This document shows, one piece after another, positions 12,894-24,657 of a stretch of DNA of 64,000 nucleotides. The position numbers were made by a program, and so were the translations under genes. The notes beneath the pieces are model-generated. The model was given only the letters and a program-made list of their open reading frames with translations. It was not told where the DNA came from and ran no database searches. The stretch lies in contig NC_057766.1 in the NCBI RefSeq assembly GCF_010389155.1, positions 29,707,516 through 29,771,515 of the forward strand, in the 5' to 3' direction. Numbering within the stretch: position 1 is the first letter of the stretch; each line of letters begins with the position of its first letter. Source of the DNA: Erigeron canadensis. Taxonomy: Eukaryota; Streptophyta; Magnoliopsida; Asterales; Asteraceae.

Positions 12894-14252
12894 GAGTTAA
12901 TTGCAAGATTCGTCCCTGTGGTTTGTTCACTTTCGTGAATTATATCCCTCTTCAAGAATTTTAGTCAAATTGGTCCAAAGTTCATACTTTTGTTGTAAGT
13001 TACGTCCCTCAAACTAATTCCATCTCTGTTAAAATACGTCACGTGCTCTGTGCCTCTCACATGAGGGCATTTTGGTCTTTTCCACAAATCACATGGACGA
13101 TTTTTGCAACTAACTCATCCCTCTATAATAACTTCTCTCAATCTATTAAGAAACTCTGTCACAGACTTCATCACAAAATCACAGTCTGATAAAAACAACT
13201 TTGAAAGATGAACAAGTTGTATACACTAGCAGAACAAAAACAATTTTGTTAAAACTACTATACTTACAACATTTTCTATTTTATCAAATTAAAACAAAAA
13301 AGTCAACCAAACCCATATATCCACCCACCCTGGTTCACTGCCACACACATATTTCGAATTTTCCCTTTTCTTTTCTTTTTGATTTGTTACACATATAACT
13401 AGAATAGTGAGCAACAATAGTTGCGTAGAGGATGAGAAAGTGTATTTAGTACATTCGCACATTAATAGTGATGATGAATCGGGTATGAATTGCATGAAGA
13501 TATAACTGATTTCTTTCCGACACCATCGTCATCTCTTCATCTTGTTCATCGTCGCTTATGTTTTCTTGGCTCTCTTTCACAGCGCTTGTACACACACACA
13601 TACATATATATAGATCTAGAAAAGACCAAGTGGTTGTGGTTGTCTTGATTTCAGATCTGGTTATGAAAAGGAGAAAAAGAGATAGAGAAGTGGATTCATA
13701 TGTGTATGTTTTTAGAATTATGTATATGTGTTCTTAGAATTATGTAACGAGGTTTAAGGTAAAAAAAAACAAGTATTAAGATAAAACAAATAAAATAATA
13801 AGTTTTTCTTCATTGAAAATTATCTTGCATCAATTGCTTTGTGAATCTTCGTGCATCAATTTAACCATGATCTAATAGTCAAGATATTGTTTTATCTGTT
13901 TTACTTTAATACTTGTTTTACAATACCTAATCCTTATGTAATGAAAATAAACAAATCTATCTTTTGGGTATTCTGGTAATGAAAAGGATTAAGGGCTTTT
14001 TTATCAGATTGAAATAGAGGAGTGAAATGCTTAAAATGCAAAACTCATCCCTATAGTTTGTAGAAAAGACCAAAGTGCCCTCATGTGAGGGGCACGTGAC
14101 GTATTTTAACGGAGATATATAGACGGAATCAGTTCCAGGGATGTAACATACAACAAAAGTATGAACTTTGGAGCAATTTGATTAAAATTCTTGAGGAGGG
14201 ATGTAATTCATGAAAGTGAACAAAGCACAGGGACGATTCTTGTGATTAACTT
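12894..14252. mobile_element. Non-autonomous Mutator-like element, 1359 bp
   Basis: Terminal inverted repeats of about 215 bp (12894-13108 and 14037-14252), mostly matching: the left begins GAGTTAATTGCAAG, and the reverse of the right begins AAGTTAATCACAAG. Both then run through CGTCCCTGTG, AAAGTTCATACTTTTGTTGT, AAAATACGTCACGTG and CACATGAGGGCA. The 9-mer TAAAATAAA flanks both sides (12885-12893 and 14253-14261), the 9-bp target duplication typical of the Mutator superfamily. The interior has no transposase frame. It carries family B MITE copy 1. Some similar elements capture genes (Pack-MULEs), but I see no gene fragment here. Confidence 0.85.
13751..13927. repeat. MITE family B, copy 1 (inside the MULE)
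   Basis: Terminal inverted repeats: the left contains ACAAGTATTAAGATAAAACA and the right contains TTTTACTTTAATACTTGT. The interior has TTGCATCAATTGCTTTGTG. Copy 2 at 15266-15479 has the same ends and a related interior. Confidence 0.7.
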
Positions 14253-14326
14253 TAAAATAAATAAACAAACATACTCTTTGGTGTACCATTTATAATTTAT
14301 CTATGTGAATCTTTAGACATCAACTA

Positions 14327-14662
14327 CGAGCATGGTACCCGCGTAATGCGGTGGTGGCGAAGGTGGTCTAGTGGTATCGGTGATGGTACTATTGGTGGTG
14401 GTGGCGGTGTCAAGTGGTGTAGGTTGATGTAATTGTAATAGTGGAAATTTTTTAGAAGATAATGGCTTAAAGTGTTAATTATCAAAATAAAGGTTTAGAG
14501 TGTAAATTAATTCACTAAGGTCTAAGGGCAAATTTGGTATTTTAAAAAAGTTTTTTCCATAGTGGGTTTTTATTAAGAGTAATTTAGTAATTCCGTATAT
14601 AACTATTATGTAACTATTTTCAAAAATGAGGGGTGTAATTATTTTTTATAAAGGAGTATAGA
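14327..14662 (-). mobile_element. Short Helitron with CTCG 3' end, copy 1
   Basis: On the minus strand it starts A|TCTATACTCCTTTATAAAA (at 14662). It ends with a GC-rich hairpin region, CCGCATTACGCGGGTACC, then ATGCTCG|T (14327). The host A|T insertion site is intact. The (GGT)n tract at 14378-14412 and the block ending GGTGTCAAGTGGTGTAGG are shared with the copy at 41560. The end is CTCG rather than the canonical CTRR, as in the other two copies of this group. Non-coding. Confidence 0.75.
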
Positions 14663-14812
14663 TTTTGATCATTGATCTAATGATAAAGTAATATATTTTT
14701 TTCATTTTAAATTGTGTTTTTTTATGTATATATTCATGTTATACTTTATGTATAAGTGTTTTGCACGATTGGCTATAGTGAATTGTGTGAGTAGCTTGCC
14801 TTTTACTTTATA

Positions 14813-15139
14813 CTAGAATTATGCACACGTAATGTAGCGACGGTAGGGGTAGTGATGACGGAGGTGGTGGTGACCTAGTGGGGGTGGAAGTGTGGACGAC
14901 AGTGAAAACGACGGTGGGGGCGACGATGGTGTTGAATGTAAAAATAACTGATGTTAAGGGAGTTAGTGTATTTATGTTAAGTATTGGGGGATATATATTG
15001 TAAACTATTTCATTAAGGGTATTATAGGTATATTAGATGAAGATGTTTAAATTAATGAATAAATGAGAGGGATATTTTTGGTTTTTCAATAGAAAGTTTA
15101 AAAAAAGAATTGATGATTTATTTTATTCGATAGTATAAA
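14813..15139 (-). mobile_element. Short Helitron with CTAG 3' end, copy 1
   Basis: Minus strand: a 5' end close to TCTATACTATCGAATAAAA (the first C mutated to T) at 15139, and the 3' end CATTACGTGTGCATAATTCTAG|T at 14813. It aligns with the element at 16882-17199 over nearly all its length, for example GGTAGTGATGRCGGAGGTGG and ATATTAGATGARGATGTT. No coding capacity. Confidence 0.75.
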
Positions 15140-15265
15140 TATAATAATTAATAATTAGTTAATGAAAAGAAGTGACTAGCTAAACCAACCAAACCAAATA
15201 AAAGCTAACCAAGCTGAAATTGCAACTTTATATATTTTGATTTGTTATCTATTTATATCTATAGA

Positions 15266-15479
15266 GGTTGGTTATTTTAAAACAAGTATTATAGTAAAAT
15301 AAATAGGATAAGATCTTGATCCTTAGATCATGATAAAATTGATGCACGGAGGTTCACAAAGTACAAGTATATATATTGATGCACAATGATTTTCATGATG
15401 CATGGTGACTTTCAGTGATCAAAAACCTATTGTTTTATTTGTTTTACTTTAATACTTGTTTTATTTTAGCTAAAACCTA
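15266..15479. repeat. MITE family B, copy 2
   Basis: The left end contains AAAACAAGTATTATAGTAAA and the right end TTTTACTTTAATACTTGTTT, with GATGCAC and CACAAAG motifs in between. The interior lies in reverse orientation relative to copy 1. Confidence 0.7.
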
Positions 15480-15488
15480 TATCTATAA

Positions 15489-15645
15489 TCTATAACATAG
15501 CAAATAGGATTTTCGTTTAAGTTTAAATTTCACATTTCAACAATTCATCAAACCACATTACATCAATAACCTAAACTACTCGTCGTCGTTACCACCACCA
15601 CTAATAATTGTCCACCGCCACCACATCGCGCGAATACAGTTCTAG
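15489..15645 (+). mobile_element. Short Helitron (157 bp), plus orientation
   Basis: Starts A|TCTATAACATAGCAAATAGG (a second possible start is at 15482). It carries CACCACCACC and CCACCGCCACC tracts and ends CATCGCGCGAATACAGTTCTAG|T. Start, hairpin, CTAG end and A|T site all fit Helitron rules. Confidence 0.65.
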
Positions 15646-16881
15646 TATAAACTAATGGACGGGTAAGTTTAAAACTTAAACTAATATGATTGTAAGAAGT
15701 TTTTTTTTTATATATAAAAAATCTGTATGATTGTAAGAAAAGTATTCAATGCATAAATCAATGAAAAATTGATAGATAGAAAGAAACTGTTTAGTGTCAT
15801 TTTTTATGGGTTTGAGTTTCAATACCTCGACGGTATATAAGGGAGGTTAAGTTGTATGTAGACTTTGGTAGATCGATTGCTTCCATTTTATACTTAAATG
15901 ATAAAAAAAAGCCCTTTAATCTTTACATGAGATGATGATCGAATATATAACATTTATCTCCAAAGGTTAAAGTATTTACCATTAATTCAAATCGCTTATT
16001 TGATTTAACATTAAACGGATGGTCTGATATAAATTTCTTTTTGATTTGGGTGCTGGTTTGGTCCATTGAGCTCAACCAATCACAATCCTCTTTTTTATAT
16101 ATAGTTTTTTTTTTTTTCCAATCAAGCGGATAGCAATTGTTCATGATATTTGTCTTCATTTATATAGAAAAAAACGCGTTGATGTAAATAAACACGATTA
16201 TGACCTTTTAACATTTTATACGCGCGTGTTAATTAATTTATCCATTATCATTTATGTTGAATGATAATATACACGGTCTTAAAATGTTATCCTAATCATA
16301 TATACAAATTTTATGTTTTTCAGCTAAATCTTCTCAACCTTAAATTTGAAGTTGCATTTTTTGAAAGGATAAAAATCTTTTAAAATTCAAAAATAACTTA
16401 GAGCTATTAAGCTACTCGTATGATTTTGCAAGATTATATATAAGTATCTCAAGTCAAGGTTATAGAACTCACTATGCATTACCAACTCGGTCGATTGGGG
16501 AGTTGCAAGTATTCGGGTCTATGCATGTAGGGAATAGTAAAGGAGTCAAGGTGGCCAAAACGGGAATACTCGGGCGACTTGGGTCGACTCAACGCCCTAA
16601 AAAGTAACAAGTACTCGGCAAGACTTGAAGAATTTTGCAACATATATTGTTCACTATAAAGACCCAACATATCTCTTAGGACACCTTTTTTGTTTGTCAG
16701 AATCGTAAAATCTTAAAGTCAAGGACTTAAGAGATCGAGATCTTACCAACTTTGTTTTTAGTAGTTTCAAACTTAGTAACTAAATGCTTCCAAGCGTTTG
16801 ATTAGCTTTTTTTCCCGACATTTTTTTTCTTCGTTATTCTAAGTTACAACGACCCATTTTAATTCATCATTTAGTTTCATG
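15646..16881. other. Intergenic, no gene seen
   Basis: AT-rich DNA. A GC-richer patch at 16480-16640 (CTCGGTCGATTGGGGAGTTG and similar) has a short open frame on the minus strand but no recognisable protein; it is probably an old repeat. Confidence 0.5.
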
Positions 16882-17199
16882 CTAGACTTATGCCCACGCA
16901 ATGCGGCGACGGTAGGGTAGTGATGGCGGAGGTGGTGGTGGGGGGCGGCAGTGGGAAAGACGGTGAAGGCGACGATGGTGGTAAATGTAAAGGTAATTGA
17001 TGTTAAAAGTGATAGTGTACTGTGTATTTACTATAAGTGTTGAAAGATCTATATTGTAAATTATTTAATTAAGTGTATTATAAATATATTAGATGAGGAT
17101 GTTTAAATTAGTAAATAAAGAAATAGAAAAATTTTGGTTTTTCAAAAGTTAGAAAGTTTAAGGGAAAAAAAAATGATTTGTTTTATTAGATCGTATAGA
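16882..17199 (-). mobile_element. Short Helitron with CTAG 3' end, copy 2
   Basis: Minus strand start A|TCTATACGATCTAATAAAA at 17199, very close to known plant Helitron 5' ends. The 3' end is CCGCATTGCGTGGGCATAAG then TCTAG at 16882. It is 318 bp long and matches the element at 14813-15139 along its length. The base after CTAG is C instead of T, a likely later mutation. Confidence 0.8.
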
Positions 17200-18397
17200 T
17201 ATATAAAAAAGTTAAGTAATGAGAAAATCAAGAAGTTAAAATGACCATCTAGTTAAGAGCAAGTACGAAGTACCTCCACCACAAACCACAAACCTCCACC
17301 ACAAACCACCTTAGGATAAATGAAGACAAACAAAATCTGACGCCCTGATTGGTTTGATGGTTTGGGCCAACGTCTATATTTTGCTCGTTTCCACTTTCCA
17401 CGGCCAACCATACACAATATCACTTATTAATTAAGCTAAACAAAAGTTAATATGTGTGGAAATATTTGCAGGTGAGATATATAATTGTTTTTCCTTCATG
17501 CATAATGTGTTTTTTTTTTTCTAAAAAAAAGGATGTATCAACAATTTTAGAATGTCGAACGTGCATCTTGTACATATCATCTTCAAAATCATATTCCTTT
17601 AATTTTTCAAAAATATATGGATAACTGTTCTAATCCTAGTTTTCTATGAAAATATCCAAAAAAATAAAAAACAATATTTTACACTTTTCAAAATCATCTT
17701 GAAAACATATCTTTTTTATTGTGTTTTATTTTTCATTTTCATTTTCAATCTCCCTCTTCCCTTCCCTCTTATTCTAGATTTTTAAATTGGAGAATGAAAA
17801 TAGTATTTTCTAATTAGAATGTCTTTTCAAAATTTATATTTGTTTTATAAAAGCTGAAAACCCTTTCATCTTTTAAAAAATTAAAGATGAAAAACTAGAA
17901 AGTATTTCCTACAACCACTCTATACTTTCTTGAAAAATACATTCCCAAATACTTAATGAGGTCCGAAATAAGAAAGACCTATAAAACTACACAAATCGTT
18001 ATATTATTGGACCACATATATAAAAAGGAAAAACAAATATACACTATAGATGCTACTAACTTTCCACTCACAATATATCACATAATTTATACTTGTAATA
18101 AAAAAAAGTTCTTTTTAAAATTTAGCTACGAAGAGTATAAATGTTAAGCCCTATAAAAAAAACAATATATAATAGGGTAAAGCTGTCGTATACGTTTATA
18201 AATATAGTCCTTTAGATAACAGTCACGTATTTTCATTTTTCATATATAATTTGTCGTTGTTTATTTTTCATTTGGATTATTTTATATTTTTAGATAGACA
18301 ATCATCAAACCCTATAAACTATTTATCTTTTTGCAAAAATAAAATAACACAACATAAAATCTCTATGATTGTTGATCACTATACAACAAAATTGAAG
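17200..18397. other. Intergenic, no gene seen
   Basis: AT-rich DNA with no supported frame. Confidence 0.6.
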
Positions 18398-18735
18398 TTT
18401 TTTTTTTTTAAGGTGAATTTCGCTGGAACTTCGTGTCGAGATTTGACAACGGGAGATCTAGCATACGCTGTTTTAACCGGGTTCGTGCTAAAGAGCTCTC
18501 TCGAAGAACAAATGCCAATTCAAATACCCGATGGGGAAAACCTCCTACTAATCCGTTCGAAGGCACGATGATTAATAGAGGTAAACCCTGCCTCTCAGAC
18601 TTAAACCTAAAAATACCCCAATAAACTCTCAAAAAGGGAATTAATTCCCATTTCCTTTCTAAAGCTTGACATAGGAGGATACCATTCAACCATTGAGCTA
18701 CAACATAATTGAGCTCCTTGATCTTTCAACCGTTC
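18398..18735 (-). mobile_element. SINE-like retroposon, minus orientation
   Basis: Read on the minus strand: the tRNA-like box A TAGCTCAATGG (18700-18690) is preceded by a second diverged head, TAGCTGAACGGTTGAA (about 18739-18724). A box B-like GGTTTAAGTCT (18607-18597), a conserved body and a run of 12 A (18409-18398) follow. Boxes A and B are farther apart than in a tRNA. Flanks AAATTGAAGTT and AAATGAAGTT may be an imperfect target duplication. A diverged partial copy is at 34030-34110. Confidence 0.65.
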
Positions 18736-18825
18736 AGCTACAACATAAATGAAGTTGATCACTCATATATGCCTGGCTGCTTGAGTTGACCAGGTATTAA
18801 ATCTAAAGTGTATATATATATATAT

Positions 18826-19190
18826 GAGGAGAATCAAATAATAACAGTCTTAAAAGAAAAACACGATAAGAACACTTAAAAACTACATTTTGATGCATTA
18901 AAAGTCCATAAAACTGACATAGTGCATAATTAATTATCATTATTTTAGTGTTTTGACAAAACATTGATACGTCAAAATCGAAATAATCATGTTTTTTGTT
19001 AGATGCATCATTTTGATGAATATGCATCCAAGATGGATGCACAAAACAAAAAACGTGATTTTTTCGATTTTGATGCATCAATGTGTTGTTAAACGCTTAA
19101 ATAATTATAATTAGTTATGCATTATGTTAGTTTTATAGACTTTTAATGCATCAAAATGATGTTTTTAAGTGTTCTCACCGTTCTTATTTT
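18826..19190. repeat. Foldback MITE family A, copy 3
   Basis: Same arms and centre as copies at 10.8 and 11.8 kb, including GATGCATCATTTTGATG and CATCCAAGATGGATGCAC. Its left end, GAATCAAATAATAACAG, completes the family terminus. The right terminus is cut short and runs straight into the palindrome at 19188-19294. Confidence 0.85.
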
Positions 19191-19294
19191 GGATTCTTGA
19201 TCACATGTGCACGAATATTCCTATGATTACATGTGATCGACTTGTATACATGTGATCATAGCAATATTCGTGCACATGTGATCAAGAATCCAAA
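19188..19294. repeat. 107-bp near-perfect palindrome
   Basis: The arms TTTGGATTCTTGATCACATG.. and ..CATGTGATCAAGAATCCAAA are perfect complements for about 32 bases, and the centre stays nearly self-complementary. The octamer ACATGTGA or its complement recurs several times. It could form a cruciform or a long RNA hairpin. It lies directly at the truncated right end of foldback copy 3. Confidence 0.85.
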
Positions 19295-20300
19295 TCTCCA
19301 CATAATTGTATAACGGATGATAATCCATGCCTCCACATAATTATAAACTTCAAAGTTACACATAAATTATTCTGGAAAACAGTCAAAAAAATTTTTTCAT
19401 GTAAAGAACAATCATCGGTTGGGCTTGATTTGAAAAGTTTTCAAAAAAAAAAGTTCTCAAAATAACTTTACCATATATATATATATATATATATATTAGT
19501 TTGAGGTTAATTAAACACCCAATTTAGATGAAAACATCTCATATATTATTTTTTCTTAAATATTTTTTTATATTTAATAAATGAATGGGTCTTATAAATT
19601 TTATGGAATAAAATATCGAAGATATTAAGAGTTTTTTTCAACAAAGTTGTGTGAAGTGTGAACAACCCCACCGTATATAAACATTTTAAAGAAGAAAAAG
19701 ACTCGGTCCCAAAGCAAGTGAAGTGACATAATTACTTGGTCAACGCTTATTGGCTTGATTCTGTCAAATAAAGATCGGGTCGGATCGGTGTCGTCTTTCA
19801 CATGCATGCCCATGCCCATGCAAAAATATAATGAGCAAGGAAGGATTCCAAAATTGCCAAATTCTTAATCTTTGACTTTTTTTTTCTATATTGACTTCCA
19901 TACTCATATATATTCTCCCAACGGTTATCTTCTTTTTACTTTATGTTTCCATGCAATTGCTTCTTCTTTCTAATTTTAAATTTACATATATTAAAAGATA
20001 AATAAATGGGATTAGTAAAAGTAGTAAACAAACAAATAAAATTGTAATATATGTACCGAATGGCTTGACTGACATAATTAATTTCTTTGGATATGCTCTC
20101 GACAAATATAATATATGTTTGCAACCAGGATAGATGTTTTATGTTTATGCTAGCTGGAGCTTTTAGAGTCAGAGATGACTAGAATTTGCATAATTTATCT
20201 TAATGGAAACTTTTACATTTTCCATTACTGTATTGTACACAATAAGATGCTCAATATGTATAATTAATTACGGCAAATTTCAGTATATATTAACTATCGA
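19295..20300. other. Intergenic, no gene seen
   Basis: AT-rich DNA with an (AT)n microsatellite at about 19473-19497. No supported gene. Confidence 0.6.
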
Positions 20301-20552
20301 CGAGCATTGTGTCCGCGCGTTGCAGCAGCTAGAAAGTGAGGAAGGCAGGCGGTGGTGGAGATCGCGGGAGGCGGTGGAGAAGGGGGGCGACAACGGAGGA
20401 TGATAGAAGCTAGGTCGATAAGAGTGTGTAATGATTAGAGGGAATTGGAGAAAGGAGAATATATAAGGGTTTTATGTTTATGTAGGGGTATTTTGAAAAG
20501 AAATTTTTTGCTTAATTTCTTAATCCCAATTCTCTTTATAAGGGATTATAGA
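20301..20552 (-). mobile_element. Short Helitron with CTCG 3' end, copy 2
   Basis: Minus strand start A|TCTATAATCCCTTATAAAG at 20552. The 3' end is GCTGCAACGCGCGGACACAA then TGCTCG|T at 20301. It is 252 bp with a GGTGG-rich stretch near the 3' end. The open frame across it only reads these tracts. Confidence 0.75.
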
Positions 20553-20669
20553 TATATTTTCTTAATGTTATAACAATGTTTGTTTGAATATAATGTCATT
20601 TGATTTTAAGACATGAAATTCAAAAAAAGCAAAGAAAAAAATTTTAAAACCGAAAATAACATAAAAAAA

Positions 20670-20680
20670 TAATAATAATA

Positions 20681-20753
<73 letters not shown>
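20670..20753. repeat. (TAA)n microsatellite
   Basis: About 84 bases of near-pure TAA/AAT trinucleotide repeat. Confidence 0.95.
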
Positions 20754-20754
<1 letters not shown>

Positions 20755-23700
20755 GAACCTCTCTAATAATCAGCCATTTTTTAATACAAAAAACAAATAA
20801 TCACTTTTCATAATTCATTACAAAGTGACAAGCCTTCTTTATCAGTTTGTCAACGCTAACTGGGTTTTGACTCCTTCAAATTCGATCAATAGCATAAGGT
20901 CATGTTGGGCCGGGCCGGGCCGGTCTGGTCTAGTTGCTTAACAAATAAGCAGCCATATTTACATATATAGTCAAAGTCATGAGATATGAAACTTGAACTT
21001 GACAATTGAATTTCTTTGCCTTAATTATACTGACTTGATTTTATAATATGACGTGCATAAAAATGACATGTATTAAATTGCATACCTACATACCAAAAAA
21101 CTCATACAAATGACCAACCGATGGGCTTAAAAGCCCCACAACAACGATCCAATTAAATTCTACAACCATGATTGATGCAAAAGCGCAAGATTCTTTGGTC
21201 CTTAAAAAAGTAACTAAGCATGAACCATGAGTTTGCTAAATGTAGTTAAGGTGCATTTAATAGTTGTACACTTGTAATAAAAATTCAGGAATGGACTTTT
21301 GATGTGGATGATACAAATTTTTTATACACGTTAACTTCAACCTATTAACAGATTATGATATAAGTATAACCATGTCACTAATACATTTGATCTTCATAAT
21401 ATCATATTTAATGGCAAAAAGTAGTTGAAGTTGCTAAATCAATAAAGCCATATCCACTTAATATAGTCTAAATTGCCTATTACCTTCAGGTGGATAAATA
21501 ATTATACCCAATAAAATGCGGAGTGCATTTTTAAACGTTAGTATAAAAAATAGAAACGAAAATGACAGTAGCTTGTTTAGACCAAGGCGGTGTTTGATTA
21601 GTTCTTAATTAGTGACTCGGTTCAGAGGTCATTTCAAGATTCAGTCAGCACATGCATCGTCTGTTGTTAAAAGAAATTTGAATAAAATCGCACGAATGTC
21701 ATTTAATTAGCATCAATACAAACCTTAACCATCAGTGTTTTATGTTTTTCAAATAGAAATTGATAAAGGTATCGTAGCTTACGGAAATCTACTACTACTG
21801 TGTCTTATATACTTGTACTGTTTGCTATATAGTCGATGTCATACATTTTATTTATGAGTTACAAAAGAAGATGATCTCGTGACTAGCTAATATGGAGTAC
21901 AGAATTTCTTAAACTGTAATATACCTTTCTTAAAAGGAAGCTAAGATACTAAACATTACAAGATTAAACAAGCCGTTATAAAATCAGAACAAGTTAAAAA
22001 ATTTCGTGTCCTAGCTAGATAAGAAAGCAATGGTTCACTATAAACATCGATTTCCATATATTCTTTTGATATGCATCAAGATATAAAATTCTCTATTGAA
22101 GCCACATACCTCTTATCAATACATGCAGTTGGTCTGTACTTAGATAACTTGGTTCCTTCCCTAACAATTTGGACAATTTTGTTGGTCCATTGTTCTTTCC
22201 TTTATTCATATTCGTCGAAAAAAGATGTTCATCTGTTTATAAAAGCTAGATGATACGACGCACGATCTGTACTAATTTGTCTACTTCACATCCAACTAAT
22301 CGACGGGGTGCTCTAAATTTAAGAATAATTATATCCTTAGGCTAACTAAAGTACAAAGATCCATAATTGATCTTTTAGGCATCATATAACAAAGTATATG
22401 AAGATGGAATGGGTCAAAGAATCTTGGAACATTACTTTTTAAGAAATTTTTGATATGATAAGGATTCCAAATCTTGGAAAAAACGACGTGCCTAAAGGAC
22501 CAACATGTAAGGAATCATCTTTCTCTGTTTTATGAGTTTTTAGATGAAGAATGTGTAACTACGTTTGGAGTAAAGGCCATGTTTATGTATATTTGTATGT
22601 GTTCTGTTTCCACAATTAAGGGCAGTATGTGACAGTAGAAATGTGTAATCTTTTAGAGGGACAAAAGATACTTATGACAACGTATTGAAAGAAAACTACT
22701 CGTAGTATTCTGACAAATATAAGCGTATGTCTAGAATACTATTGAAATTTGTATGGCTAGAATACTACTCGTATAGCATATCAGAACATAAGTTGCAGTT
22801 ACTAACATTTTTTAAGATTAACGGGCCCATTGTCTAACCAGATTTTAAGTTTTCAACATTTTAATCCGACTGAACCAATATCATTACAGATTGTGTCAGT
22901 CCGTTTGTTTATGAATATATATGCAGACTTTTTTTGGGGTTTAGAATGGCATGTCTTTGATTATCTATTATAGAGATTGATTGGTCAAAATGTTGAAGCA
23001 ATTTAGTCAATCTACTCTAATCAAGCTAGTATCTATGCACTTAAAAAATAAGAGCATGAAAAGCAGAAAAGTTATTTTCTAATCTTGCTTTCAATTCATC
23101 CTAGCAGTTAGTATTTGAGATATTCTTGTGAGCAAAAGATGAGTTTGACTTCCACTAGGATATATGGTGGTGCCAAGATATTATGTCAACTTGGATATTA
23201 CATTACATATATAGATTCCTGATCATTTCCTACTTTTGATCAAGGAATATATATGGTCCATATTAAAATAGAACAACTAAAGATGGAACAATAAGGGCAT
23301 AGTTCCATAACACAAGTAGAAATTTGTGAAGTTCATAAGCAGGATACGTATGTACAGAAATGAAGGTCTAAGAAAAGCGATTGACCACAGTTTTATAAGC
23401 TGAAGGCTGACCACAAATAGGGGAGTTTAGGAATTAGGATACATTTATTGACACAATTTTCTCCGTTTGCTATTAGGATTAGTATTTTTTGGTCTTATCT
23501 TCATCACCCGTCATTCAAAGTAGATAGGAATAGGACCAAAACAACATCATTCATGTAATAGGCATCACCAAAATAATAAAGATTATTTAAGAGCAAAAAA
23601 CATACTCTTTGTGGCCACGGAGGTTCACTAGCGGTGACTCCGGGCTACTTGCAAAGCAGGTGGTCCCCCATGGTCTAGTTGAAGTTACACATCTGTAACA

Positions 23701-24300
23701 GTGGTTCATGTAGATTTTAACTTGAAAGTCCCTATTTAACCTTTTCTGTGAAACAAAAGGAATACATCAAAAAGGTCATCTATTAAAAGAGTGGACTGGA
23801 ATTCAAAGAATCTGCATATTCTGTAAGGGCCCAAACCCAAAAAAGTTTAGGGAAGAATGGTCACACACTCACATTAGCAATTAGCATGCACCCAAATCCA
23901 GATGTTCAACAACAATAAACAAGTTCATGAGCTCTAATATGAGAAGTATTATCGAATCCTTGGGGAAAAAAAAATCATACTTGAGTTACACTAAAAATGA
24001 TAGTCATCGATCGTTGACCTGCAAACTTATGCAGGAAGAACCAGTGCCCATCCACACGAATGAAAAAGCAGAATAGCATGTATCCTTACCAAAGTCTCCT
24101 AAAAGAAAAATCAATCTGGAAAATGCCATAATAGCATATCGATATAGTCACAATGCAAAGCTTTTCCTAAGATACCGATTCTTGTATTTTACGGGCTATT
24201 GTTATGCTCCATATGTGGCTCAAAATAGAAGATGACGCGTTCCTAGTTTTGCCCTCTTGAAACTTATATTCACCCAACTGGACAAACCCCACCACCTTTT
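20754..24300. other. Long intergenic stretch upstream of the RADIALIS-like gene
   Basis: No gene seen. A short GGGCCGGGCCGGGCCGG tract is at about 20907-20923. A GC-richer patch at 23615-23690 (CCACGGAGGTTCACTAGCGG) looks like an old SINE or tRNA-like fragment but lacks clear boxes. Confidence 0.55.
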
Positions 24301-24305
24301 TCTCC

Positions 24306-24314
24306 TATATATAA
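24306..24314 (+). promoter_or_regulatory. TATA box of the RADIALIS-like gene
   Basis: TATATATAA lies 104 bases before the ATG, a normal plant core-promoter spacing with a 5' UTR of roughly 75 bases. Confidence 0.7.
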
Positions 24315-24417
24315 CGAACTTCCCTGAATAACATCGTTCAAACCATCCCTTGACTTGCATATCATCTTTCTATCAGATATTTAAATCTATAAGCTCTTTT
24401 TTTGTACAAATATAAAA

Positions 24418-24657
24418 ATGGCATCAACCTCACTCTATTCAAGTAGCTCAAGTTCAACTTGGACTCCCCAACAGAACAAGTCATTTGAAAGAGCACTCGC
24501 AGTGTATGATAGAGATACACCTGATCGTTGGCAGAAAATTGCACGGGCAGTGGGTGGGAAATCAGCAGAAGAAGTGAAGAGGCACTATGAAGTGCTGATT
24601 GAAGACCTTAGGCACATAGAGTCTGGCAATGTTCCGTTCCCAAACTACAGACGTTGA
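24418..24657 (+). CDS. RL: RADIALIS-like single SANT/MYB-domain protein
   Basis: A 79-aa nuclear protein with one SANT/MYB-like domain, residues about 13-66. The landmarks are W15, F23, W38 in [13 protein letters not shown], and the third helix EEVKRHYE with Y57. The tail [14 protein letters not shown] is the family signature. Length fits RAD/RL proteins (about 75-100 aa). Known for the family: RADIALIS acts with or against DIV-type MYBs in flower asymmetry and organ growth, by competing for DRIF partners and not by strong DNA binding of its own. The serine run before the domain (residues 8-13) is common in the family. A GAG|GTAAAG motif after the stop could be the donor of a 3' UTR intron. 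Which RL paralogue this is cannot be settled here. Confidence 0.92.
   Translation: MASTSLYSSSSSSTWTPQQNKSFERALAVYDRDTPDRWQKIARAVGGKSAEEVKRHYEVLIEDLRHIESGNVPFPNYRR

Larger units (their letters stand above)
12852..14725. repeat. MITE family B, copy 3, split by two later insertions
   Basis: The left end at 12852-12893 (AGGTTTAG..ACAAGTATTGTAGTAAAAT) matches family B. The sequence resumes after the MULE (14262-14326, GTGAATCTTTAGACATCAA) and again after the Helitron (14663-14725, TTGATCATTGATCTAATGAT). These three pieces line up in order with intact copy 1 (13751-13927), which reads GTGAATCTTCGTGCATCAA then ATGATCTAATAG. The right terminus is degraded. This is a reconstruction from alignment by eye. 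Confidence 0.6.
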
